This document shows, piece by piece, positions 49,501 through 60,359 of a stretch of 64,000 nt of DNA. The notes below the pieces were generated by a model. The model did no database searches. It worked only from the letters and a program-made list of their open reading frames with translations, and was not told where the DNA came from. Origin of the DNA: Channa striata (lineage: Eukaryota > Chordata > Actinopteri > Anabantiformes > Channidae); NCBI GenBank assembly GCA_033026295.1, contig CM065176.1:10767945-10831944 (forward strand). The letters are read 5' to 3'. The first letter of the stretch is position 1. Each line of letters starts with the position of its first letter. A program made the position numbers and the translations under genes.

Positions 49501-49990
49501 CAAACAACAGTCGGAGTTTTCTATGGCGTTTGGCAACAATACTGAACGTGTCTTAATCAGAATAAAACAAAATGCGTGTGAATCAAATCCGCTAAATTGC
49601 GAAACTGGATGGTGACGATGTGCGTTTAACTGTCCAGTCTCATGTGGTGCTGAAATGTGACTTTCCCACTATGGACTTCGTGAGCACAAAAAGACCCAAA
49701 ATTAATAACATGTGAGAGATTGTCCACAACACAACATATGAAATAAGAGCTGTAGCCCGCGGGATCGAACGGGACCTTTGCAGGGACAACTTATCCAGCG
49801 GGTCCCGGCAAAGTGGATCCGCAGCGCGCCGAGCCGGTGGCAGCTGTGACCGGCTCTTATTCGGACGCCTGCTTGTCATAAACGTGATATTTACTTTTAA
49901 ATTAATCGCGTCCCTTCGCGAGCTTTCTAATTGCCAATTATTCTGCACAGAGACACGCTTGCAATTTATTTAGCTGTGTAAAGCTGTAGC
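46504..49990. other. Intergenic DNA between irf7 and the ascl gene
   Basis: No coding exon recognised; short open frames such as 47,158-47,409 on the minus strand have no family motifs. It contains a good CTCF-type match at 48,583-48,596. CpG content rises from about 49,740 onward toward the ascl gene. I saw no trace of CDHR5, SCT, DRD4 or DEAF1, which follow IRF7 in human. Confidence 0.55.
48583..48596 (-). promoter_or_regulatory. Candidate CTCF site (minus orientation)
   Basis: On the minus strand it reads ACAGCAGAGGGCGC, 13 of 14 positions of the CTCF core consensus as I remember it. It lies between irf7 and the ascl gene. Confidence 0.45.
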
Positions 49991-50641
49991 CTGGATACAG
50001 GAGAGAGCGTCCTTGGTATTTGTGATTGTAAAGAACTGGAGGAGAAAGATGGCCGAGGGGGGAAGACTGATAATTTGAAGACTTGCCAGGGGTACATTGT
50101 CAAATTCAAAAGGCATTTCAAAGAACCAAACCATTCACTTTTTCATTCTCTCCCTTTTTTTCTCCTTCTTTCTCTGTCTTTTTTCTACTTTCTTTCTTTT
50201 CGCACGGTGGCAGGCCCGTTTGAATCCACCAATGGGCCTTCAACTTCGAGACATTGGAATGTAAATGAGCCCAGCGCGTGCTCCCGGCGCAGTGAAAGCT
50301 CGGGATTGTTTATTGAGCTCCCGGAGCCACGCGCCTGGCCCGGGGGGAGTCGGCGTGCAGAAGAATCACACAGCGGGGGCGGGGCCTCGCCACGAAGCGT
50401 GCGTCTCCAGAAAGGGGGTGGGTGGGGTGTGTGTTGGGGCGCGTGTTGAAAAAGAGGAGTGCTGCCAAAGTTTGGGTCAGATCGGCTCGTGGAGTAAGCA
50501 GTCAAGAGAGACTTGGACTAGAGTTAGCCACACGGTCCCCACGCGAAGGACACGAGAGCTGTCCACTGCCAAGCGCGTTTCCCCTGTCCATCCTCCGCGT
50601 CTTCTCCCACCGTCCATCATTTGACAAGAACCGTCAGCGAG
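49990..50641 (+). promoter_or_regulatory. CpG-rich promoter and 5' UTR of the ascl gene
   Basis: GC-rich and CpG-rich sequence immediately upstream of the bHLH start codon, with a GC box (GGGGCGGGG-like, near 50,377-50,384), an inverted CCAAT word near 50,231 and a T/C-rich tract at 50,136-50,200. No clear TATA box at a fixed distance was identified, so the transcription start is not assigned. Confidence 0.5.
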
Positions 50642-51235
50642 ATGGAGACTACAACCATCACCACCGCGCAAACTGCGTTCACCTTTGGACTTAACGAGAG
50701 ACGCGCAAGTCTCAGCCTGCGCGCCCCGGCCCAAGACTGCACCGCCCCGGCGGCGCACGCCAACAGCGGCGCGGCCAAGGTGCTGAAGAGACAGCGCTCC
50801 AGCTCCCCGGAGCTCCTGCGCTGCAAGCGGCGCCTGAGCTTCAACGGCCTCGGCTACTCCATCCCTCAGCAGCAGCCCGTGGCCGTGGCCCGGCGGAACG
50901 AGAGAGAGAGGAACCGGGTCAAGCAGGTCAACATGGGCTTCCAGACGCTGCGTCAGCATGTGCCAAACGGCGCCGCCAACAAGAAGATGAGCAAAGTGGA
51001 GACCCTGAGGTCGGCGGTGGAGTACATCAGGGCGTTGCAGCAACTTCTGGACGAACACGACGCTGTGTCTGCGGCTTTCCAGTGCGGGCTGCCATCCCCG
51101 ACCCTTTCCAACAGCTACTCCGCGGACCCAGAGTCGCCTCACTCCACCTACTCGTCAGACGAAGGCGGCTACGAGCCTCTGAGCTCCGAGGAGCAGGAGC
51201 TGTTGGACTTTACAACCTGGTTCGACCGGTACTGA
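50642..51235 (+). CDS. ascl1b: Achaete-scute family bHLH proneural factor (ascl1b-type)
   Basis: A single uninterrupted frame of 197 aa. The conserved KRQRSSSPELLRCKRRL segment is at residues 49-65, and the bHLH domain at about 83-135 has basic region ARRNERERNRVKQVN, then GFQTLRQHVPNGAANKK and the helix VETLRSAVEYIRALQQLL. The C-terminus is EEQELLDFTTWFDRY, the achaete-scute signature end. It heterodimerises with E proteins on E-boxes and drives neuronal fate. ATG 50642 is the only plausible start; upstream in-frame codons lie in the leader. The sequence closely resembles what I recall of zebrafish ascl1b. Several residues (GFQ.LRQHVP, PESPHS.YSSD, residues after the final WF) and the neighbourhood point to ASCL2, so orthology is uncertain although family membership is not. 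The neutral alternative symbol would be ascl2. Confidence 0.93.
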   Translation: METTTITTAQTAFTFGLNERRASLSLRAPAQDCTAPAAHANSGAAKVLKRQRSSSPELLRCKRRLSFNGLGYSIPQQQPVAVARRNERERNRVKQVNMGFQTLRQHVPNGAANKKMSKVETLRSAVEYIRALQQLLDEHDAVSAAFQCGLPSPTLSNSYSADPESPHSTYSSDEGGYEPLSSEEQELLDFTTWFDRY

Positions 51236-51411
51236 GCCCGACGGCATCGAACTCACACAGCGGCGTCTGTGCGTAAAATCAGCTGACTTCCAGAAATGCT
51301 GACAGAGACTTGATGAAGGCGTCAGATCAGTCTTGCCCGTCGCGCTTGGAAGCGATCTGTTGCCTCCCTCCCTCACCCGGGCTGCTTCTCAAGGAGCAAA
51401 GCAATAGTGAA

Positions 51412-51414
<3 letters not shown>

Positions 51415-51445
<31 letters not shown>

Positions 51446-51466
51446 TGTGTGTTTGAGAGAGAGAGA
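51415..51466. repeat. (GA)n / (GT)n microsatellite in the ascl 3' UTR
   Basis: A GA run of about 14 units followed by GT and again GA units, within the presumed 3' untranslated region. Confidence 0.85.
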
Positions 51467-52049
51467 CGGAGCCTCTCGGTGCGTAGAGCATAAGTAGTCG
51501 CCCTGAAGTCGCCACAAGAAGGAGGGTGTCACGTTGACGCACGGAAGTGAAGAACTTCTTATTGTTATGTTTGAATAAGTGCAATTAATACGCGGTGCGG
51601 CAGCAGGTTCTGCAGAGACGGTGCCGGAGCTCCACGGGACTTCACCCGAGCAGCACTGCCTCCTCAGCTGCCACGACACCACAAAGATGATGCGTCAATA
51701 GACTTTTGTGATGTACATTTTTCATAACAACATTGTATCATAAAGCCAGTGGTTTTAACACGAAGACATATTTTTGTACTTTGAGTCAAACAAAACAATG
51801 TTCTTGAACAAGATACTGCCACTTTTCCTGACGGGTGTTAGGCGTCGGCAGCTGTTGTCAGTGAAACAGTGAGTCGGCGTGTATGGCTTGTGTGACTGGA
51901 CAGCAATACCTGTGACAGACTGTAGTTGTTTTTGTTTTGTTTTAATAGGTGGTAAGGAGATCTTTATTAATGTATGCACTTGTTTCCCGTAGCCTAAAAT
52001 GTAAATATTCGATTTTAACAGATATATTTTGTGTAAAACAAGTTTTATA

Positions 52050-52055
52050 AATAAA
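52050..52055 (+). terminator. Poly(A) signal of the ascl gene
   Basis: AATAAA about 815 bases after the stop codon, following an AT-rich 3' UTR, with a GT-rich stretch (TGGTTTGGTT) about 30 bases further on. This is a good canonical arrangement. Confidence 0.65.
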
Positions 52056-52141
52056 GATGAATCTATTTATATTATGATTTTGCAGTGGTTTGGTTCTTCA
52101 GCTGGTTATGCACGTTTATTCTCAAACGTGTGTGAGAGAGC

Positions 52142-52190
52142 GGTGTGTGTGTCTGTGTGTGTCTGTGTGTGTGTGTGTGTGTGTATGTGT
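52142..52190. repeat. TG-rich microsatellite
   Basis: Interrupted (TG)n just beyond the ascl poly(A) signal. Confidence 0.85.
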
Positions 52191-52451
52191 TAGTGGCGGC
52201 GGTAATTGAGCAAACCAGGGAGCTTCTCCTCTATTCAAAGGCCCTACATGACCTTTTCCCGACTTGCTTGGGCACACGGGGGAAAATTGCGCAGCTGGGT
52301 GAGCACTCAATAACCATTATAGACAAGCACCTTCCACGGCGCTTTGTCTGCATTGAGGACGGGGAGATTAATATTACGTTTCATGCATTGCATTGTTTCT
52401 TTTGCATACGCTGCCTTTACCCAATAGCCCAGAGGGCCTGTAGCCGAGGGA

Positions 52452-52464
52452 GGGGGGGGGGGGG
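52452..52464. repeat. Poly(G) run of 13
   Basis: Thirteen consecutive G residues; length may be inaccurate in the assembly and it could form a G-quadruplex-type structure. Confidence 0.8.
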
Positions 52465-52539
52465 TGGATAAGGGGTGCAATTCAGTCCACTCAAAGAGTG
52501 TAGACACTTTGAAATACGGCCTGGGGAAAGTCAGCAAGA

Positions 52540-53300
52540 CAATGAGTCGGGTCAAAATTCTTATTACCCGATTGAGATCAATCTAAATAAAACGTGGGGT
52601 TGTAGACTAGTTGCATCCCCAACTGCGTTTTTCATGGCGCACACAGCCCAATCAAAAAGCCCATCTCCTGCGAAATGGGGAGCACAACGCCCCATTGTGA
52701 GCACTATTGTGTGCGCCTTTGCGCCTCATTATGCGAATTATGGAAGAACTTCTATTGTAAATAAACACTGATGCCAAATTCAGCGAGGCAGAGGAGAAAT
52801 AATGAGTTTAATTTCACCTGGTGCTCTCTGTGGGAGTGGAAAATTGGGAACAAGAGAGGCTGACTGAAGCCGGTCTTTTAGTCCTTGTATTTTTACCATA
52901 CGTCCATTAGACGATATCACAGAGCTTTGTATGAGCCAACATCAAGCCCAAAAGTAAGCGAGACGCGAAAATTATGCTGCATAACTTGCACTTATGCAGT
53001 TTGAAATGTTATCAAACTGTAACTGCCTGAGTTTGATATAGTTTTGCACCCGTGTGTGCCACATGCAAATGCTCTCTCTCTCTCTCTTTCTCTTTTTCTG
53101 AATTTCTGAATGACACACACACACACACACACACTGCAGCCTGCAGGTGTAAGCCACGTGCCTGCACTCGGTGACAAAGGCCCTGGTGCTCCCACTGGTT
53201 AATGGCATGTGAGCCCTGTCCACCAAGGCAGTGACAAAATCAAACAAGTGATAAATGACGTTAATTACGCTCTGCTTTATAACTTCATACGTCACCAGGA
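52540..53300. other. Candidate conserved noncoding DNA downstream of the ascl gene
   Basis: A non-coding stretch, non-repetitive apart from CT and CA microsatellites at 53,071-53,134. It has several homeodomain- and Pbx-like words (TAATGAG, TTAATTAC, GATTGAGATC). Candidate enhancer DNA only; conservation cannot be tested here. Confidence 0.25.
53112..53134. repeat. (CA)n microsatellite
   Basis: Perfect CA run of about 11 units next to a CT-rich run at 53,071-53,096. Confidence 0.85.
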
Positions 53301-54289
53301 CTCAGAAAGACAAATCAACGTTGGGCTCAAAATACCCCGCTGCTCCATTATTCTAGGGATGAAATGGGGTTTCTGATGTCCTTCAGTGTCAGGCAGAGGC
53401 CAGGGCACAAAGTGAAAATAAGCGCTTGTCTCCTGTCCTCCTAAGATGGATATGCATTTTTTCCTCAGAGAAAATAGATTTATTCATGTCATTTTGTCCG
53501 TTGGTCATTTTCACTCTGACAATACATACGGGGGATGTTAATGTTGGCGTAATCCATGCAGAATAATCCATCACTCGCAGCTCATTTATGCATGAGTTTA
53601 CGTGCTATGTGTGCATAAACCACGCAAGAAAGGGCCACAGTGGCTGATAGAGAGGTGGGGAGAGGTCATCTGTTGCTCAGGATGCTTTTTGAGTTATTTG
53701 CATGTGCAAAAACTAGTTTTGGTATCCAACCTTCATTGCACTTTTATTTTGACCCCCTGGCAAAAACGTTTATAAGACAATATTTACATGATAACAGTCT
53801 AACTGCCACTATTTACAAAACTGTAAGCAAATATGTGCCTCCCAGTTTGATTCCTTTGGGAAAAAAAGCAAAACACACAAACAAACAAAAACAACAACAC
53901 AAAAGTTGACCGTTGAACATTAATATATTCAGATCTAAATTGCCAAAGTGCACTAAAATATGAGAACACTGACCTAATGACTAATAATCACACTAATAAC
54001 ATGTGCTGCAAATGACCTGAACCTGTGAAAACATCCTGGATCCAATTATCTTACCAACAACATATTTAATCATTTCAAAGAGGGACGGTGTCTGAGGTGT
54101 GGTTCATATTGCACAATGGGGATCGAATTTGCAGCTGTTATGACTTGTCCCCACTTCTGTGGGATGTGTCATAAATGTTGCTCTGGTAAATTTGTTTGCT
54201 CTTGAAAGTGATGTTTTAACTGCATCTTTTAAGCTGACTTAAAGTAACAAAGGTTATTTTGTTGAAATCGATTATTATTTTAATGAGTG

Positions 54290-54570
54290 TTTAGACTGGA
54301 AGCTCCCCGGATTAAATCCCCATCTGACTGTGGCCTTTCTGTATGGAATTTACATGTTCTCCCCGTGCTTTCCTCCCACAGTTCACAGACATGCACGTTT
54401 GGTGACTCTAAAGTGCCTGTAGGTGTGAGTGTAAATTGTTGTCTGGGTTTGCATATCTCTCTGTGTTGGCTCTGACATAGACTGGCAAATCGTCCAGGGT
54501 GTATCCTGCTTCTCATCCAGTGACAGGTGGGAGGGGCTGTAGCCTTCCAAGACCCTGAATAGGATAAGAG
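54290..54570 (+). repeat. Dispersed teleost repeat, larger copy
   Basis: Contains in order the landmarks of an abundant fish repeat: TTTCTGTATGGAATTTACATG, CCTCCCACAGTTCA, ATGCACGTTTGGTGACTC, AGACTGGCAAATCGTCCAGG, and GATAAGAGGTTACAGAAGAT at its end. It is diverged by point changes and has no coding capacity. Recognised from memory; I do not assign a family name. Confidence 0.65.
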
Positions 54571-54968
54571 GTTACAGAAGATACTGGGAGATGTTAGTGT
54601 ACGGCTCATCACATCTCTCCACAGTCACCCACAATGCAACAGGTGCACCTGAAGCCGCAAAGCAAAGTATCAGTCTGGCAGTGAGCTCAGAATAAGGGAA
54701 AGCTTGACTTTGTCTTAATTTGGATTAATGTAGCTTTTGCGCAAAGTGCTCTATAGAAAACCAATAACATAACTTTAAAAAAACATACAAAGCTACAGTA
54801 CATAACTATGACACTGAGCAGCTTAAATAAATCCGGGATGACAGTGATGAAGTTAAAAGAATAGATGGTGCACAACCTTGAGCGATGCTTACTGCGGTGT
54901 TAATATTTAAACGGAGGCACAGACATGCTTGACACAGAAAACATGCTGAACTGATTTGGTGTTTCCCT

Positions 54969-54988
54969 CACACACACACACACACACA
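54969..54988. repeat. (CA)10 microsatellite
   Basis: Perfect CA run. Confidence 0.85.
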
Positions 54989-55599
54989 TGCAGCTGTTCA
55001 CAGACAAATCTGTTGATCCCTTGACTATTGATTGAGTGAGGTCCTGCTTAAGGACTCTGGACACATTAGTATTTGCACCTATTGCTCTCATTAAATGTAT
55101 TTGCTCAGTATGCAATGTGGAGACTAATATTTGCAACATTGAAATGGACTTTGATTTAAAGATAATTAATATTTTAAACTGTCATTGTATTTTAGACTTT
55201 AGTAAGAGGATTTCTGTTTTCTCCGTTGCACCACAGTGCTGCTAAGTGAAAGTCAGCATTCTATTAACAGCAGTGAGTCATTTTATTGATCACTGTGTTT
55301 AGGGGACACATGTGTGGATCAGTATAAGTCCTTTAGTTGTGCCACTATGAGCCCATCAAATTAGACACATTAGAATTTTTTCTCAATGCAAGCAAACATC
55401 ATGGGGCCACTCCAGCACGCTGAAAATCCTTCTCCTCACACCAGAAGTCTTACTAAAGACTAGGAGTCTTGCCCAAGTCACTCTTACTTTCTGACAAAAA
55501 GTCATTCAACTCATGTTGTTCTTCTGTCGTTCTAAAAAAAACATTCTCTTTTCAAATGAACAGAAATAAAGGAGTTTGAATTCATGCAGCTCAGCACTT

Positions 55600-56420
55600 T
55601 TAACTGACACCTCTGTATGTGTGTGAATAGGCTCTAAACTTCAGACGACCCAAAAGAAGAGGAACCAAGCTCAGGCCTGGAGGGTGGAGAGATGGAAGAG
55701 GTGGAGATATGTGGTAGGGTGGAGGTGGCGGGGTGCGTGATTTGCATGGGCCATTGTGCTGCACAAGTTTGGGTGCTTTTTTTTTGGCCTGGGCCCTTTG
55801 GGCCATTTACTTCCACTCTGGCTGGCTGTGGCGGGCTGTGAATAGTCTCTGCTCGGAGGAGACACAAAGGTGCTTTTGTGCTACGGCTGCACCATATTCA
55901 TCATGTAATGCCTGTAAGACAAATCTGATTGGACGTCTCTGTCACTTTGATGTGGGTCCAGAGTGCGAGTGGCCCTGAGATTGCTAACTTCACTCTCTAT
56001 TGCCTATTCTGCAGCATTGATATGGGGGTGGAGGCAAGGGAGGGTGAGGAGAGGTGGCTCGGGGGGAGAAGGTGGAGGGAAAAGGGAGAGCAGGCAGGGG
56101 GTAGTCCTCATTATTTGCAGGAGCAAATTCATAATAAATTTCCCCATTCTACAAAACCGGGTCGAGATGATTGACACTACTTTATGCCAGACTGAACAAA
56201 AGCCCTGATTTGAGCAGAATACCAAATGAATGGGGCGAGCGTGGACTCAATTCAAACAATTTTAATCTCCCCCTGTCCTCCCTTATTTCTCCTCTCCTCC
56301 TCTCTCCCCCTTTCTCTCACACTTACCCTCGTTTTTCAACTCCAACTCTCCTGCCTCTTTTGTCCAGAGCATTCTCATTTTACAGGGTAATTCTACTCCA
56401 ACGGATGTGCTAATTGTGCT
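55600..56420. other. Non-repetitive gene-free stretch
   Basis: No coding signature. Unique-looking, moderately GC-rich DNA from 55,700 to 56,260 followed by a C/T-rich tract (56,265-56,370). It might hold regulatory elements of the ascl gene or of a gene beyond the window; nothing specific can be claimed. Confidence 0.25.
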
Positions 56421-56543
56421 GGGTTAAACTGGATGCTGGTGGACTCCTGTGATACAGAGCTTATTCTTGCCTAATGACTGTAATGATGGTTCAGAGAGAC
56501 TGCAGCCAGCAGCCTGGAGTGGACTGCTTGTACAGTGCTGAAG

Positions 56544-56548
<5 letters not shown>

Positions 56549-56581
<33 letters not shown>
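56549..56581. repeat. Poly(T) run of 33
   Basis: The longest homopolymer in the window. Seen from the minus strand it is a poly(A) tail-like run, but no retrocopy sequence is recognisable on its 5' side. Confidence 0.9.
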
Positions 56582-56585
<4 letters not shown>

Positions 56586-57189
56586 CTGTGAGCGGATGTC
56601 AATGATTTGGAGATGGAAGAAGGACTGGTGAACATGATGATGTGATCATAAATTGGAGCTGCTCCTGAAAAAGTGGCATGGAATTATACAGTTAAATGCA
56701 GGTTGATGTTAAATCTAAAACTGGATTATTGGGACAGTACTTGGTTATAGGTACCACAGTGAGACTGGGCAGGAGAAACATCAGAATTCAAGTTTTAGCG
56801 TATAAATAAATACAGAAAGATTCAAGGACGTCAGATGTATAGTCAGATGTATTCAGATGTCCCCACTTACAGCTGGATCTGGTGCATTTACTGGGGACAT
56901 TTATTTTTCACTGTGTCACACAGAATACAAAGATAATTTTGTCAGGTCATGATCAGGTTTGAAACTGAGAGTCAGGGCAGGTTGATGAAACGCTGGACAG
57001 GGTCCTGACGGAATAAGCTAGAAGCAACATCACAGTCGACAAGTGGCAAACAGAAACACCTGTTATGTGTCAAACATATATGCAATTTTTTAAGCCTTAC
57101 AAGACATAAACATGACCAGGACATGACCATAACAAGTTATGGATTGTTGAATGATTGATTCTATCTCAGCTTGTTTGGAAACTTGACAG

Positions 57190-57310
57190 ACATGATATGA
57201 AAAAAGTACCAGGTACAAAGTTCTATCCACAACTTTCGCCCAACAAGAAATCCCCAAATAAAGAGGTGTAGCTGAGCCGAGCCGTGGTGAATTGGTACTA
57301 AGACATGTAA
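57190..57310. repeat. Possible MITE remnant
   Basis: The words AGTACCAGGTACAAAG and AGCTGAGCCGAGCCG are reminiscent of abundant small DNA elements in fish. Ends and target duplication could not be defined. Confidence 0.25.
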
Positions 57311-57919
57311 CACAAAGAATTTGTGGGTCAGTTCTGTCCCCTTGAATGAGTCAAAGTTGTTTTAGAGTTTCAGCATCTAGTGGCCAACAGGGGAACTGCA
57401 TTTTCAGACAAGTGGAGGCTGTGGTGACTGCTCCATCCAAACTAAACCGGAACTCATAAAATTTATGGCCCATGAACAAAAACACACTTCCTGATACTAT
57501 AACTGCTATTTGCCGAACTATCGTGATTCTGCCAGTTGATCGCGTTGTGTGAAGTGCGGTCATTTCGTTATCACTGTGGGTGTTTGCTGTTCTGTCAGGA
57601 CCTCACCCATGCTCTCCTGTCCTGTCCTCACTTGTGTGGCGATGACACGAGAAAAAAGCTAACTCTCTTTAACTGTCTCTTTAAAAACATGTTATGTGTG
57701 GGCTCGCTGCTTGTGTCTATGTGTTTTTGTCTTTGTGTGTGTTTGAATGGCTTTCATCCATTCTTCTGTGGGAGATCAGGTGCATTCCTTCACTCAACAA
57801 TGTGCTGTAATCACTTAGAGTTTGTGCATGTATGGGTGGGTTTATGATTGTCTACATGTCAGGGATCAGTGTGCAAACCCCTTTCCTACTCTCTTTTTGT
57901 TTAGTGCTGTTCCTCCCTG

Positions 57920-57953
57920 CACACACACACACACATATGCACACACACACACT
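57920..57953. repeat. Interrupted (CA)n microsatellite
   Basis: Two CA runs separated by TATG. Confidence 0.85.
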
Positions 57954-58534
57954 CATAATCATGTCCCAGGGTCCTCAGCAGGTCGGAGCTTGCCCCTGGA
58001 GAACCTGTTCACTGTGACACACCACGGCTTCATCAGCCTCTGACACGCATCGCCCTCAGTTTCGAATCACACGCTTCGTTCTCCTATTGTTTGCTTCTGA
58101 CAGTGGGACACTTAGATATCTTCTTTTATATGTCTTGTGAATATCTTTGTGAGGCACCATAGAAGTGCCTTATTTATGCTATCAAAGCTTAGTGTACACT
58201 TGCTCCTGGTCATGAAAGGGCTGTGTGTAAGAACTCCAAATGGAAACATGAAAGCACATGCAGAATTGAGAATAGGCTTTTTATGTAAAGGTGGTCAAAC
58301 CAGTGCTGAGTTTTTGTCTGATTGGTGTGGCTTCATAGCACCGACATTTTCTTAGATATCATCAAGCCTCGTAATATTTCTCTTTTTGAATACTTTACAT
58401 GCATTTAATTAACCAACTTTTACAAGTATAACATTTAAAATAAGCAATTGTCTTGTACAAACGTTGCCCAATAATATCTAAAAGAGACGAGCACCTTGCA
58501 TGTCATTGCCATTGTGTGTTTGTACCAAATTACT

Positions 58535-58590
58535 CTGTACTTTGCCTTGATAAAAGGGTCTGCCAAATGACTGAATGTTAATGTAAAACT
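58535..58590 (+). repeat. UnaL2-type LINE/SINE 3' tail
   Basis: CTTTGCCTTGATAAAAGGG, then TCTGCCAAATGACTGAATG and TTAATGTAA, is a diverged form of the stem-loop 3' tail (GGATAAAAGCGTCTGCTAAATGACT, then TGTAA units) shared by eel-type L2 LINEs and their SINE partners. Only the tail is recognisable. Confidence 0.6.
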
Positions 58591-58999
58591 TTCCTTTTCA
58601 ACATGAAGGATATTTTTGCTATGATACTAAAAGTGAACATTACTCTCTTTGTTAAAGAAACTGTTGCCAATAACAAGAGGATTGCTTCACCTCGCTCCAC
58701 TCCTAAATGATGCAAGATTATCTCAAGCTGATTTGCATTGGAGCAACTGAAAAGATCTTCCAAGTAACTGTTTCAATTGTTCTTTGAAAAATGCTTTCAT
58801 TTCAAATTAGAAGTTGAAATTATACGCATCTGCTGCGCTTTCACTCTCCGTCTCTCACACACACACACATATGCACATATGCACATATACATTCACACAC
58901 AAAAATCCATAGTCCAGGTCCCCCTGCACCCCACCACCTATTATCAGCAGAAATGGCCTGGCTTATAAAATCCTGCCCCCTCCCTAAAACAAGGTAAAG

Positions 59000-59345
59000 G
59001 GAGGATTAGTGAGCACCATTTAGGGGCTCCATTCAGTCGTCCATTTCATTACATTAGCTTGTGACCTCTGCAGTTAATTATTTTGATCTGGCCAAAGGCT
59101 TGGCCTGCCTTTAATGATCCTGACTGACTCACCGCCCCCATCCCAACGCACAATACTTAACACACCCATTGATGGCAAGGAATAGGAGGAGTGAAAAGGG
59201 AAGAGTGGAGGAAAAAAAAAGAGAGATTGAAAGTGGCATTTACCAGTCACCAGGGAAGGCATTATGGAAGGCAACCCAGTGATGGCAGGGTAGCATAACT
59301 CGCTCACACTTTTTGTCAGAACACACAATTGTCCCTCACTGATGG
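59000..59345. other. Candidate conserved noncoding DNA
   Basis: Non-repetitive DNA with clustered homeodomain-type words (TTAATTATTTTGATC near 59,083-59,097, CATTGATGG near 59,166). No coding potential. Enhancer status is a guess from composition. Confidence 0.25.
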
Positions 59346-60128
59346 AGTGGCCCTCCTTTTTAAGGTGATTTCAGAGAGGAAAAGGGAACAAATAAAAGTC
59401 CACTGTACCTCCTTTAAAAAATAAGCTTATTAAGAAATCTCTCATCTCAAGTGTCATGTCCCTGTGGAATTGTTATTACAGTGAGGTAAGTAATATGTGT
59501 TGTTACATATTAGGGTTATTTGATAGAGACCAACACAACAGATGATAAAAATAATGCATGACAAAACCTATTCCTTCTAGGTAAGGCTGCAACATCTCTT
59601 CATCTGGTCACTTTTGACCACTTAAAAAGTAAATCTACAGACATCAAATGGTTTTTATATTATTTATATTTATATTTTTGATTTAACTGGTTTTATGGAC
59701 CTCTCCTATCCTCCCGGTCCAGCAGTCTCTCTGTTTCAGTGCTATACTAATAATCTGTAGTTGTGGATCCTGTGGGTGTTTGTAATGGGATAACTTTGAT
59801 TTACCTTTGGCCACACAGCTCCATGTTGCACGCAAACACAATCAAATCTTGTGCTATTTAACACCTTGTAATCATGCCACCCTATACATTTCTCATTTAT
59901 TCCAACTTGAAAGATGTAAAGTTTGAGAGGTGGAGCAAGCCGATGGTCCGGTTTGTCTGATATTTCTGTTTTCTCCTTTCTGTCCGGTCTCTCTAAGTCT
60001 GTTTTTGTGCCTTGTATTTACTGGCAGTGCTGCTGGGCAGTTTACTCTGTCTGGCTATGCATGTAAAGAGTGTCCCCTCTTTGTTCCAGCCTTGGGCTCA
60101 CAGCCAAGCTCCCCCTTCAAAACTTAAG

Positions 60129-60130
<2 letters not shown>

Positions 60131-60181
<51 letters not shown>

Positions 60182-60196
60182 GGCACACACACACGG
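60131..60196. repeat. Long (CA)n microsatellite
   Basis: About 65 bases of CA units with a few interruptions. Confidence 0.9.
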
Positions 60197-60359
60197 TACC
60201 CTGCTCACCCCTTTTTACTCTCTCAAACAACTCTCTCCCTCTCCCCTGTGCTGCCCTCAAATTGCAAATAACAAAAAAGGAGGATAGAACTGCAGAGACA
60301 AGCATCACTTTAAAAAGCAGGTGTCCAGAACTTTTCAGCGCTCGTCGATTTCAAATGGA

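Noticed and set aside
49745..49770. tRNA-like B-box word on the minus strand (GTTCGATCCCG)
   Set aside because: No A box, acceptor stem or pairing T-arm could be found around it, so it does not make a tRNA.
50477..51142. 221-codon open frame on the minus strand
   Set aside because: Antisense shadow of the GC-rich ascl coding exon and leader.
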